This document shows positions 38,776 through 47,069 of a stretch of 47,069 nt of DNA, in pieces. Every line of letters starts with the position of its first letter. Position 1 is the first letter of the stretch. Position numbers and translations under genes: made by a program. The DNA is from CAZQWJ01 sp964597265 (GTDB lineage Bacteria; Patescibacteriota; 4484-211; JAGQKX01). The DNA lies in NCBI GenBank assembly GCA_964597265.1, contig CAZQWJ010000004.1, positions 1 through 47,069 of the forward strand, given 5' to 3'. The notes beneath the pieces are model-generated. The model was not told the DNA's origin, ran no database searches, and saw only the letters and a list, made by a program, of their open reading frames with translations.

Positions 38776-40495
38776 CACACCGACCCTCTCGCACCGCTAT
38801 ACTCTCGCTGATATGCTTCGCAGTATTGCTCATTGCCGGATTGTTGTTTTATCTCTGGGGGATTGACTCGTGGAAGTTTGCCTATATTGGCGATGAGTGG
38901 GACTTTTTCATCTTTGCAAAAGATCTGATAGGAAGGGGGTCGTCCGTGCACGCATTCCAAATGGACGGTGTGTTTGACAAGAACCCTGTTCTGGGTAGTT
39001 TGTGGCAGGCGCTTTTTCTGGCTCTTTTTGGCGCAACAAACACTGCCTGGCGTTTATCAAACATTGTGTTGTATATTCCTATGGGGACGTTTTTGTACTT
39101 GTGGCTGAAAGATGTGTTTGGTCTACCAACCGCCCGATATGGTTTGGTGCTTCTCGGTTTTTCCGCTCCATTAGCGAACTTTTTCAAAATCGGCTACGTC
39201 AATCCGATAGCAATCGCATTACTCGTGATTTTGCTCTATATCGCACATCAAGCGGCTACAAAATCCCAAGCGATATACCCCGTCGTAGCGGGGGTGTTGC
39301 TTGGTATATCGTTTTACATACACCTGGGGCTTATATTTCCGCTCATTATCGGCGTGTACATAATGTTGGTTACCTTGGTGACCGATCAATCAATCCCAAA
39401 GCGCCAAATCGCCATCGTGTTTGCAGTGTATCTGGTATGTATCGCGCCAGGAGTGCAAAGTATGCGCGATGGCATATATCCCGCAGCGGTACGTTCCGAG
39501 GCCTTAACTGTGTATGACGCAGAGAGTGCTGCGGCAATTGGCCAAAATATCCTGAGTATATTTGGAAGTTTTTNNNNNNNNNNNNNNNNNNNNNNNNNNN
39601 NNNNNNNNNNNNNNNNNNNNNNNNNNNNNNNNNNNNNNNNNNNNNNNNNNNNNNNNNNNNNNNNNNNNNNNNNGCAGAGAGTGCTGCGGCAATTGGCCAA
39701 AATATCCTGAGTATATTTGGAAGTTTTTTCTTTAATCTCGATCCACTCAATAACCACTTTATAAGCGGCCCGCACCTTGATCTGATAAGCAGGACGCTAT
39801 TTCTGTTTGGAATAGTCTGGGGAGTATGGGTGGTCAAACTGCCTTATGCACGAGCAATTTTTGGTACATATATCCTCACGTGTATTGTATCCGCTGTACT
39901 TTCACCTGACCCGTGGATCGGTGTCACTCGCTCTATTATCCTGGTACCGTTTGGCCTGGCGTTCGCCAGCATCGCATTGGGGCAACTACATACTCGATAC
40001 AGACACCTCGCGGTCGTTTTGACGATCGCCATCGTATGCCTAAACATGTATCAAAGCCAACACGGGGTATTTGCCAAAGAAGGCCACCATGCTTTCTCTC
40101 TTCTATTACGAGAAACCTCCTATGCCCGGGAAAATAACTACTCACACGTTATGCTCCTAGACGGACGTAATCTCACCCTACACGACCGCAATCTGGCCAC
40201 GATGTTAGCAGCATACCAACTGGAAGGCATCACATTTGTGCACAGTCTTGTCGATGAAAATCCAATCAGATGTGATGATCCGCTCAACAACACATACCAT
40301 GTAGTACGTTTTGCCGATGATTCAGTAGCTAACCACTATTATCTGGCCAATCTACCATGCCAGTCTATGGTATCGTACCAAGTACTCACCAATTATTATT
40401 ACTATCAACCTGATAGGTTTATCGTCTTCCGACAGGGTTCCGACGGCTCCGTAACCAGACAGATGGACGTCATAACCGACCAATCTCCACAATAA
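38772..40495 (+). CDS. polytopic GT-C-type glycosyltransferase (split by an assembly gap)
   Basis: GTG start at 38772 overlaps the thrS stop (GTGA). Collapsing the duplicated 55 bases joins the two halves into about 522 residues in one frame. There are about nine membrane helices, an early loop with GDEWDFFIFAKDL (acidic pair as in PMT/ArnT enzymes) and a C-terminal external domain at about 400-520. Such enzymes move sugars from lipid carriers to lipid, glycan or protein at the outer face. The acceptor is unknown. It converges with the next glycosyltransferase, overlapping by 26 bases. Confidence 0.8.
39574..39673. other. assembly gap (100 N) flanked by a 55-bp duplication
   Basis: Bases 39519-39573 recur exactly at 39674-39728; merging them keeps the glycosyltransferase frame. 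Confidence 0.93.
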
Positions 40496-42023
40496 CCAAC
40501 TCAGTCATGCCATTTGGCGCCGTAATGTCGTGGAGCTTCTTAATACCATATTCTGGAGGGATGTGCGAAACCTCCTCCGGCCTGAGTGCAAATAATTGGC
40601 GTTTCGTCTCATCATACCGTTCAAACCCTCCTACAAAACACTGCTCACACGTTTCTTTTGGATCATAAAATTTGAGAAATATATGTGGGGCGTTAAAATA
40701 ACCCGTCAGGTATAGCTCGTCATATTCGTCCTTGTGTTGCAAGAAATACACCATTACCTCACGCGGCCCATACTGCCAGCCCCAAAAATCAGCAGCGTAC
40801 ATCTTGTACTCATCAAGCAAGACCACAAATCGTATAAACGGCAATGCTACGATTGCACTTATTACGATAAGTGATAGCACCTTCTTTGGTATTGAGAAAG
40901 ATCTGACTGTCGTAACAACTGTCCAAGCGCCGACTCCGGCAAAATATGAGAGCGGAATCAGTCCCAGGATAGAACGTGTTGCCTGCGGTGGGACATCCAG
41001 ACTAATCGAAGAGGGTAGGGGATAGATGAGGAGAAAATACACAAAAAACCACCGAAGCGGAAACTTTTTCCACAGTGCGAATACAACTCCTGCTAACACC
41101 AACACTCCTTGCCACAAATATAACTGACCCACGCCGCGAACAGAATGCCGGGAAAGGAACTGTCCAGGCATGTCAATGTCCCCATCTGTGACTAAAAATG
41201 TGGATGAAAAGTGTAGCCGATATGTCGTCCATATTTTATCAGGGATTGACTGCACTTCTGAAGTAGGAACAAACTCTTTTAATCCCACCTGATCCCACCG
41301 GGCAAGACCAGGGCCAAACAGCATATGATGCAATAGAGGAATACTCACGACAAAAACACCCCCCGCCAACACAGCACCATGCCAAAATCTCCGTTCCATC
41401 AGTAAATTGACAAAAAACCATATCGTCACTAACGGAACAACCACACGTGCCGATGAATAAGTGTACACCGACAGAGCGATCAACATAGCAACACCAACAA
41501 TCCTACCGATCGTCGGTTTACGCAAATACACGAGCCAGGCTACGATACTCACGCTGAGCAAAAATAGTGCGGCCTGCTGCGCGACAAACCCAGTACGACT
41601 CAAATGAATGCTCCACGGACTGATTGCCACGACAAATGCCATGCCCAAACCAAGCGTATTATCTTTGATATACCGGCCAATAAAAAATAGCGTAGTGATA
41701 AATGCAAGAGACCAAAACACAGAGCTCATCCGGACGGCAAATTCAGTCAGTCCCAAAATCGCAACAAATGGTACAGTCAGATATATTTCGAACGGCCCTT
41801 TATAGTCGCCGACAGACTGAAAAAATAACGGAAACGGCCTGCCAAAAGAGTCTTTTCCCGTTGTTATCAAGGAGTATGCCTCATACCCAACCGATGCCTC
41901 GTCGCAGAAAAACCCAGGAGGATTGTTACTCAAATCCCACACTCGTACCAACCCAGCGATCAAGAGGACAACCCCCAGGACGATCAATGATCTATATTGT
42001 GTTTGTAATAACGTGCTTCGCAT
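40470..42023 (-). CDS. ArnT/PMT-like glycosyltransferase (GT-C fold)
   Basis: This membrane protein of about 517 residues has 10-12 helices. The first external loop carries FFCDEASVGYEAYSL, the acidic motif of PMT/ArnT-type enzymes, and the C-terminal external domain (from about residue 410) includes CEQCFVGGFERYDETKR. It would transfer a sugar from a polyprenyl carrier to a surface acceptor. ATG 42023 is preferred to the in-frame TTG at 42059. Together with the convergent neighbour it suggests a small envelope glycosylation locus. Confidence 0.85.
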   Translation of the reverse strand: MRSTLLQTQYRSLIVLGVVLLIAGLVRVWDLSNNPPGFFCDEASVGYEAYSLITTGKDSFGRPFPLFFQSVGDYKGPFEIYLTVPFVAILGLTEFAVRMSSVFWSLAFITTLFFIGRYIKDNTLGLGMAFVVAISPWSIHLSRTGFVAQQAALFLLSVSIVAWLVYLRKPTIGRIVGVAMLIALSVYTYSSARVVVPLVTIWFFVNLLMERRFWHGAVLAGGVFVVSIPLLHHMLFGPGLARWDQVGLKEFVPTSEVQSIPDKIWTTYRLHFSSTFLVTDGDIDMPGQFLSRHSVRGVGQLYLWQGVLVLAGVVFALWKKFPLRWFFVYFLLIYPLPSSISLDVPPQATRSILGLIPLSYFAGVGAWTVVTTVRSFSIPKKVLSLIVISAIVALPFIRFVVLLDEYKMYAADFWGWQYGPREVMVYFLQHKDEYDELYLTGYFNAPHIFLKFYDPKETCEQCFVGGFERYDETKRQLFALRPEEVSHIPPEYGIKKLHDITAPNGMTELVIVEIGRL

Positions 42024-42096
42024 CCTTTTATTAAACTCCAAAGGTACCTTGGTTTTCAATCACTACTAGACTTCAAAACTTGATACCGGACAGATA

Positions 42097-42115
42097 CCCG
42101 ACTCCGGGAGTCGGG
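42097..42115. repeat. REP-like palindrome, copy 2
   Basis: CCCGACTCCGGGAGTCGGG, followed by GTTGCTACTACAG, which resembles the bases after copy 3. Confidence 0.65.
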
Positions 42116-42237
42116 CGTTGCTACTACAGTCAAAACTACCTGTCTAAATTAATAAAAACCCATAGCAGGCAATACAACCCCAAATCTATCGCCTATTGCT
42201 TAATAACCCTGCAGTATGCTAAGATTGCCACTGTTAC

Positions 42238-42747
42238 GTGGTAAAGAATAAGTATTATCCAGTAAACGAGAAAATAGCCGACCCGGAATTGCGAGTTATT
42301 GATGCCAAAGGCGAGAATGCAGGCATTCTGACACGGGAAGACGCACTGCAGTTAGCCCATGAGCAGGGGCTTGATTTGGTCGTAGTATCTACCCAGGCCA
42401 AACCGCCAGTGGCAAAAATATTAGAATTTCGGTATTTTCTCAGAGAGCAAAAAGACCAAGAGCGCAAAGCGCGACGTAAGGCAAAACAAGATATCAAACA
42501 GCTACGGTTTGGCCCCAACATCGCAGAACACGATCTTGCAGTACGGATTAAGCGCATTTTGGAATTTTTGGAAGACGGCAATAAGGTCAAGATAACGGTC
42601 CAGTTTAAGGGCCGAATGATTGTCCACAAAGATATTGGCCGAGAGAAGTTGGACAAAATAAAAGAGGCCGTTGTAGAACACGGTGATATAGAAAAAGATA
42701 TCTGGGTTGAAGGTAAGCAGATGATGCTGATCCTCCGACCAAAGTAG
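42238..42747 (+). CDS. infC: translation initiation factor IF-3
   Basis: This 169-residue protein prevents premature joining of ribosomal subunits and checks the start codon. The N-domain has NEKIADPELRVID, followed by the family-typical GILTREDALQLAHEQGLDLV. A basic linker (RKARRKAKQDIK) leads to the C-domain (KRILEFLEDGNKVKITVQFKGR). A GTG at 42238 begins the protein; there is no ribosome site. It heads the conserved infC-rpmI-rplT block. Confidence 0.95.
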   Translation: MVKNKYYPVNEKIADPELRVIDAKGENAGILTREDALQLAHEQGLDLVVVSTQAKPPVAKILEFRYFLREQKDQERKARRKAKQDIKQLRFGPNIAEHDLAVRIKRILEFLEDGNKVKITVQFKGRMIVHKDIGREKLDKIKEAVVEHGDIEKDIWVEGKQMMLILRPK

Positions 42748-42797
42748 GATGCTACATATTTAGAATTTAGTATTTCGAATTTAGCATTTAAACACAT

Positions 42798-43010
42798 ATG
42801 CCAAAGATGAAGACAAACAAAGCAGTATTAAAGAGGATACACGCTACCAAAGGAGGCAGTGGCAAGCTTCAGGTAGGTAGTATTGGTATCCAGCACGGCA
42901 AGACCCGTCTTAGCCGACGAACCATTCGACGCAAGAAAGGCCTCAGCGATATCACCAAAGCTGACGCAAAAATTGTCAAACGATTTTTGCCATACGGAGG
43001 TAAAAGCTAA
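42798..43010 (+). CDS. rpmI: ribosomal protein L35
   Basis: 70 residues beginning PKMKTNKAVLKRIHATKGG and ending RFLPYGGKS; typical of bL35, a basic large-subunit protein. No Shine-Dalgarno sequence. Its stop overlaps the rplT start by one base (TAATG), so the two are probably translated in a coupled way. Confidence 0.95.
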   Translation: MPKMKTNKAVLKRIHATKGGSGKLQVGSIGIQHGKTRLSRRTIRRKKGLSDITKADAKIVKRFLPYGGKS

Positions 43011-43354
43011 TGCGCGTCAAAACAGGTATCGTCCGACGTCGTCGGCACAACAAAATTAAGAGCATGGCCAAAGGGTTTCGCGGTTTTCGCCGCAGGACCT
43101 ACAAAGGTGCGCACGAAGGTGTTATGCATGCATTGGCGCATTCCTACGTTGGTCGTAAACAAAAGAAGCAAACCATGCGCAGGTTATGGATCACTCGTCT
43201 CAATGCAGCCTTGAGAGAACGAGGTTATACATATCGTGAGTTTATCCATAAGCAGAACAATTCCGCCATACAGATAGATCGTAAGATATTAAGCGAAATC
43301 GCTATACAAGATCCAGCGACATTTGATAAGATAGTAGAGAATGTCATGGCTTAA
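43010..43354 (+). CDS. rplT: ribosomal protein L20
   Basis: 114 residues with RRRHNKIKSMAKGFRGFRRR and SYVGRKQKKQTMRRLWITRLNAA, diagnostic of bL20, an early-assembly 23S-binding protein. In many bacteria L20 represses this operon by binding its mRNA; no site for that was identified here. Confidence 0.96.
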   Translation: MRVKTGIVRRRRHNKIKSMAKGFRGFRRRTYKGAHEGVMHALAHSYVGRKQKKQTMRRLWITRLNAALRERGYTYREFIHKQNNSAIQIDRKILSEIAIQDPATFDKIVENVMA

Positions 43355-43377
43355 CCTTTAGTAAGCCGTATCAAACC

Positions 43378-43581
43378 ATGAACCCTCTTCAACAAACTAT
43401 TGTTGTTTTTATCGTACTTCAGGTTCTCTTTGGATTTATCCTATTTCAACAACGAAAAGATCTGTTCTTCGCATTAGGTGAGCTGATCAAACCCAAATAC
43501 CTCATACCGTCCCTCGTCATCTCGGGCGTGTTTCTCATGGCCAATTTCGTTTTACGAATAGTGCTAGACTTGTTTTCATAA
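43378..43581 (+). CDS. small two-helix membrane protein (67 aa)
   Basis: Helices at about 5-24 and 46-64 with a charged loop (QQRKDLFFALGELIKPK). It lies between rplT and pheS in the same direction with short spacers, so it is probably co-transcribed. Function unknown. Confidence 0.65.
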   Translation: MNPLQQTIVVFIVLQVLFGFILFQQRKDLFFALGELIKPKYLIPSLVISGVFLMANFVLRIVLDLFS

Positions 43582-43587
43582 CAGACC

Positions 43588-44634
43588 ATGAGCAACAAAG
43601 ACGCGTTATTATCATCGCTACAAACAATCCAGCAGGATATAACAGACCGCATACATAAGGTGGAGCACATAGATGAGCTTGACGCACTCAAACTACAATA
43701 CCTTGCCAAAAAAGGGCCACTCAAGGATATACAGCAGCAATTGCCTTTATTACAAGCCGCTGACAGAACCATAGTGGGGCAGCGATTCAACGAGGTACGC
43801 GCCCAATTACTTGAAGTGTTTGAACAAAAAAGCCAGGCACTACAGAATCAGCATATTGATTCACTCATGCAGACAGAATGGCATGACGTTACCCTGCCAG
43901 GCCGCCCACCTCAAGCAGGCCATTTGCATCCCATCACGCAGCTTAGAGCGCAAGCAGAGGATATCTTCATGAGCATGGGGTTTGAAATTATTGAACCGAA
44001 TGTAGTGGATACTGATTTTCATGTATTTGAAGCACTCAACATCCCTGCCGGCCATCCGGCGCGGGATATGTGGGATACGTTTTGGACAACACATGGGTAT
44101 ATCCCAATCACACATACATCTGCCATGCAAAACCGTATCATCTCCCAAAACGAGCTTCCCATCCGTGCGATTGTGCCGGGGAGATGTTTTCGGCATGAAG
44201 CAACCGATGCAACACACGAACATACGTTCTATCAAATCGAGGGCGTCTATGTAGACAAAGGTATTACGGTAAGCGATCTTATCGGGACACTCAAGACCTT
44301 TTTGTCCGCATTCTACGAACGCGACGTACGGTTAAAAATCCAACCCAGCTACTTTCCGTTTGTCGAACCAGGGCTTGAGATTATGATTGACTGCGCTATC
44401 TGCAAAGACAATACGGACAGGTATTGTGCAACCTGTCGCGGCAAACGCTGGATTGAGCTGGTTCCTGCCGGTCTCATCCATCCGCGCGTGTTGGAAATGG
44501 CTGGCGTTGATCCGCAGGAATACTCCGGGTTTGCCTGGGGTATGGGTCTGGATAGGTTAGTGATGATCAAATATGGCATTGAGGATTTGCGCTGGTTTCA
44601 CAGTGGAGACCTGCGGTTTTTGGAACAGTTTTAG
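43588..44634 (+). CDS. pheS: phenylalanyl-tRNA synthetase alpha subunit
   Basis: 348 residues: N-terminal coiled-coil tRNA-binding region (about 1-85), then the class II catalytic core with GRPPQAGHLHPIT, FRHEATDATHEHTFYQIEG and the C-terminal GFAWGMGLDRLVM motif 3. The core carries two CxxC pairs (CAIC, CATC) that may bind zinc. It works as an alpha2-beta2 enzyme with PheT, whose gene follows after 3 bases. Confidence 0.95.
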   Translation: MSNKDALLSSLQTIQQDITDRIHKVEHIDELDALKLQYLAKKGPLKDIQQQLPLLQAADRTIVGQRFNEVRAQLLEVFEQKSQALQNQHIDSLMQTEWHDVTLPGRPPQAGHLHPITQLRAQAEDIFMSMGFEIIEPNVVDTDFHVFEALNIPAGHPARDMWDTFWTTHGYIPITHTSAMQNRIISQNELPIRAIVPGRCFRHEATDATHEHTFYQIEGVYVDKGITVSDLIGTLKTFLSAFYERDVRLKIQPSYFPFVEPGLEIMIDCAICKDNTDRYCATCRGKRWIELVPAGLIHPRVLEMAGVDPQEYSGFAWGMGLDRLVMIKYGIEDLRWFHSGDLRFLEQF

Positions 44635-44637
44635 ACT

Positions 44638-47040
44638 ATGAAACTATCATTACAGTGGATTAACCAATATATAGACTTGAACAAAGATCCACAGGATATT
44701 GCAGAACGGTTATCTGTATCTTTGGCCGAGGTCGAAGGTGTTACCGTATACGAGAATCAATACGAGGGGATTGTAGTTGGTAAGATACTCGAGCTCGCAG
44801 CTCACCCTAATGCCGATACATTGCAAATCGCCACTGTAGACATCCAACGCGAAACTCTCTCCATAGTATGCGGAGCACACAACATCGCAGTAGGGGATTA
44901 TGTACCAGTAGCAACAGTTGGCACCGTTCTACCAGCCATCGACCACCAGGAAGGCATGAGTATAGAAAAACGCACGATCAGAGATGTACCCTCCGAGGGG
45001 ATGTTATGTTCACCACGTGAACTAGGTATTTCTGATGATCATGAAGGCATTTTGCTTTTGAATGATGAACCTCATGTGCGGGTAGGGGAGCGATTGGCGA
45101 CACTACTAAAGGCAGACGATGTGATTTTTGAAATTGAGAATAAAGCCCTTACTCATCGCCCTGATACGTTTTCGCACATCGGCATGGCACGAGAGCTTGC
45201 CACTATGTACGACATTGACTTGTCCGTGCCAGATTGGCCAACCCACCAGGTAAACAATGCCACTGGCATCTCATTTGATATCCAAAACCCGTCCCTATGC
45301 CGTCGATATAGCGGCGCGGTTATCAAAGATATAACGATCAAAGCTTCACCGCTGTGGCTGCAATTGCGCCTGCAACGTCTGGGCGTGCGACCGATCAATA
45401 ACATTGTAGACATCACCAATTATGTCATGCTGGAAACCGGCCAGCCTCTGCACGCGTTCGACCAAGACAAACTGCACGGGGATACGGTGATCGTCCGCAC
45501 CGCCACAGATGGGGAAACTCTCACTACTCTCGATGGCAAAGAACGCAGCCTCACTACAGATATGCTGGTTATTGCCGACCAAAACGGACCTATTGCATTG
45601 GCTGGCGTCATGGGTGGAATTGCATCAGAAGTCAGTGACAAAACGACCTCTATCGTGCTCGAGTCTGCCAATTTTGAACAGTATAATAATCGCAAAACCA
45701 GCCGTTCATTGGGACTACAAACAGAAGCAAGCATACGTTTTTCAAAAAACCAAGATCCCGAGATCACCATGTCTGCACTACAGCAGGCAACCGCTATGAT
45801 TGCGGAATTGGCAGGAGGCAGCGTGGCAGCGGTAAAAGACATCTACCCTCAACCACGCACACCACAGCAAATTACCACAACCAGCACATTTATTCTTGAC
45901 AGAATCGGCGATCCAGCATTGGCTGATACCGATGATATGATCCAAACTTTCAAGCGTCTCGGTATCCAGGTATCACAGAAACAAGACACCCTAACCTGCA
46001 CCATACCAACCTATCGCCCCGACCTGACCACGCCAGAAGATCTAGTAGAAGAAATTGCGCGTTTTAAAGGCTACGACGCCATCACACCGACTCTGCCACA
46101 ACGTGATCTTACCCCTGCCCGCGTCAATCCGCACATCGCGTGGAAACGACGGATCAATACTACGCTCACTCAGGTTGGGCTTACCGAAGTGTACAACTAT
46201 AGTTTTGTTGGCAAAGACTGGTATGAAACCTGCAAACTGCAAAACACCTTGACCATCCCATTACGCAATCCTATCTCGCCTGACCACGCATATCTTAAGC
46301 CTTACCTCTTGCCGAGCCTACTTGGCAATATCAATACCAATCTTAGACACTACGATCAGGTTGCGATTTTTGAGCTGGATACAGTGTTTAGGGACAATGA
46401 TGACCAACTGCCAATAGAAATCGAAATGGTGAGCCTTGGACTGTATACCAAAGAACAAAATATATACGACCAAACCAAAGGCGTAGTAGAACATATCCTT
46501 GGGCGGTTGAATATACCACAGGTTGTGTTTCAGCCCGTGAGTGACGAAAACTATGATCCGATCGTGGCCATGTTGCACCCACACCGCACAGCAGTGGTTA
46601 AGAGCGAAAACGAATTGATCGGCTACCTGGGCGAACTCAACCCAGAGATCAAGGTCAAACTGGGCATCCAGGGCGCGATCGGACTGGTCGAGTTGCGTGC
46701 CAAGACGCTCTATCACCTCACTGACATCGGAAGAATCTATCAGCCGGTTTCTATACATCCTGCGCTGACCATTGATATTTCCTGTTTACTGGATCGGGAG
46801 ATGTCGCTTGATGAGGTTCGACACACTCTTACGCAAGCGGGAAGTGAGCTGCTTGTTAAAACCATTGCATTGAGTGCACGCGAAAACGTAGAACGGTTTG
46901 GTCAAGGCAAAAAAGCAGTAACATTCCGACTTGTATTCCAATCCTCTCAGCATTCGTTGGCCAAGAAGGACGTGACCCCTGACGTGGAGAATATCAAAAA
47001 CGTCCTTACCCAAAACTTCGGCGCAGAAATCAGAAGCTAG
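44638..47040 (+). CDS. pheT: phenylalanyl-tRNA synthetase beta subunit
   Basis: 800 residues, complete. Order: N-terminal domain with EMAP/OB tRNA-binding fold (about 40-150, GKILELAAHPNADTLQIA), B3/B4 editing region (about 205-385, with RPINNIVDITNYVMLETGQP), B5 (about 395-475), catalytic-like core (about 480-700) and the C-terminal ferredoxin-fold anticodon-binding domain (about 708-800). It pairs with PheS. Confidence 0.96.
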   Translation: MKLSLQWINQYIDLNKDPQDIAERLSVSLAEVEGVTVYENQYEGIVVGKILELAAHPNADTLQIATVDIQRETLSIVCGAHNIAVGDYVPVATVGTVLPAIDHQEGMSIEKRTIRDVPSEGMLCSPRELGISDDHEGILLLNDEPHVRVGERLATLLKADDVIFEIENKALTHRPDTFSHIGMARELATMYDIDLSVPDWPTHQVNNATGISFDIQNPSLCRRYSGAVIKDITIKASPLWLQLRLQRLGVRPINNIVDITNYVMLETGQPLHAFDQDKLHGDTVIVRTATDGETLTTLDGKERSLTTDMLVIADQNGPIALAGVMGGIASEVSDKTTSIVLESANFEQYNNRKTSRSLGLQTEASIRFSKNQDPEITMSALQQATAMIAELAGGSVAAVKDIYPQPRTPQQITTTSTFILDRIGDPALADTDDMIQTFKRLGIQVSQKQDTLTCTIPTYRPDLTTPEDLVEEIARFKGYDAITPTLPQRDLTPARVNPHIAWKRRINTTLTQVGLTEVYNYSFVGKDWYETCKLQNTLTIPLRNPISPDHAYLKPYLLPSLLGNINTNLRHYDQVAIFELDTVFRDNDDQLPIEIEMVSLGLYTKEQNIYDQTKGVVEHILGRLNIPQVVFQPVSDENYDPIVAMLHPHRTAVVKSENELIGYLGELNPEIKVKLGIQGAIGLVELRAKTLYHLTDIGRIYQPVSIHPALTIDISCLLDREMSLDEVRHTLTQAGSELLVKTIALSARENVERFGQGKKAVTFRLVFQSSQHSLAKKDVTPDVENIKNVLTQNFGAEIRS

Positions 47041-47069
47041 ACTCCCGGAGTCAGACCTTGCTACAACAG
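47040..47069. repeat. REP-like palindrome, copy 3 (at window end)
   Basis: GACTCC-C-GGAGTC overlapping the pheT stop, followed by TTGCTACAACAG, close to the sequence after copy 2. Confidence 0.55.

Overview
The window looks like one scaffold of an uncultured bacterium, most likely a member of the candidate phyla radiation (Patescibacteria). This is an inference from gene style: leaderless core genes, a trigger factor without its PPIase domain, a ThrRS without its TGS domain, a compact infC-rpmI-rplT-pheS-pheT block, and dispersed short palindromes. No 16S rRNA or other lineage marker is present. The three 100-N gaps are each flanked by an exact 55-bp duplication. They look like k-mer-overlap contig ends that were never merged, and collapsing each one restores an intact reading frame.

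Left edge (1-5.8 kb): a large DUF262-HNH-AlbA_2 protein that is probably a defence nuclease, tRNA-His, a HAD phosphatase, a proline-rich membrane-anchored protein, a membrane-anchored murein hydrolase and tRNA-Leu. The HAD and proline-rich genes start at or within a few bases of their predicted transcription start.

Accessory block (5.9-34.2 kb): mostly unrecognised genes with strong AGGAGG-type ribosome binding sites, clear promoters (often extended -10) and intrinsic terminators. On the minus strand lie a trio (614-aa unknown, kinase-like, PIG-L-like) and a seven-gene envelope operon (two lipoproteins, several membrane proteins, a membrane-anchored lytic transglycosylase). Diverging from that operon are plus-strand operons of small proteins: tandem paralogues, a Cys-rich protein, a zinc ribbon, a cold-shock protein and two degenerate beta-carbonic-anhydrase-like paralogues. 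Further right are a Fic protein, trigger factor, tRNA-Val with a degenerate tRNA-like copy, a lipoprotein, an alpha/beta hydrolase and a three-gene GHKL-ATPase operon. Many accessory leaders carry the same layout: promoter, hairpin, a TTAACAA motif resembling boxA of rRNA leaders, then the ribosome binding site. Two leaders have terminator-antiterminator architecture, and other terminators sit directly in front of genes. Together these suggest that transcription elongation control is a main mode of regulation here.

Core right flank (34.3-47.07 kb): murA, small membrane proteins, thrS behind a T-box-like leader, two convergent GT-C-type glycosyltransferases, then infC-rpmI-rplT-(small membrane protein)-pheS-pheT.

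Most accessory proteins have no function I can name. No integrase, transposase, replication gene, CRISPR array or rRNA was seen.
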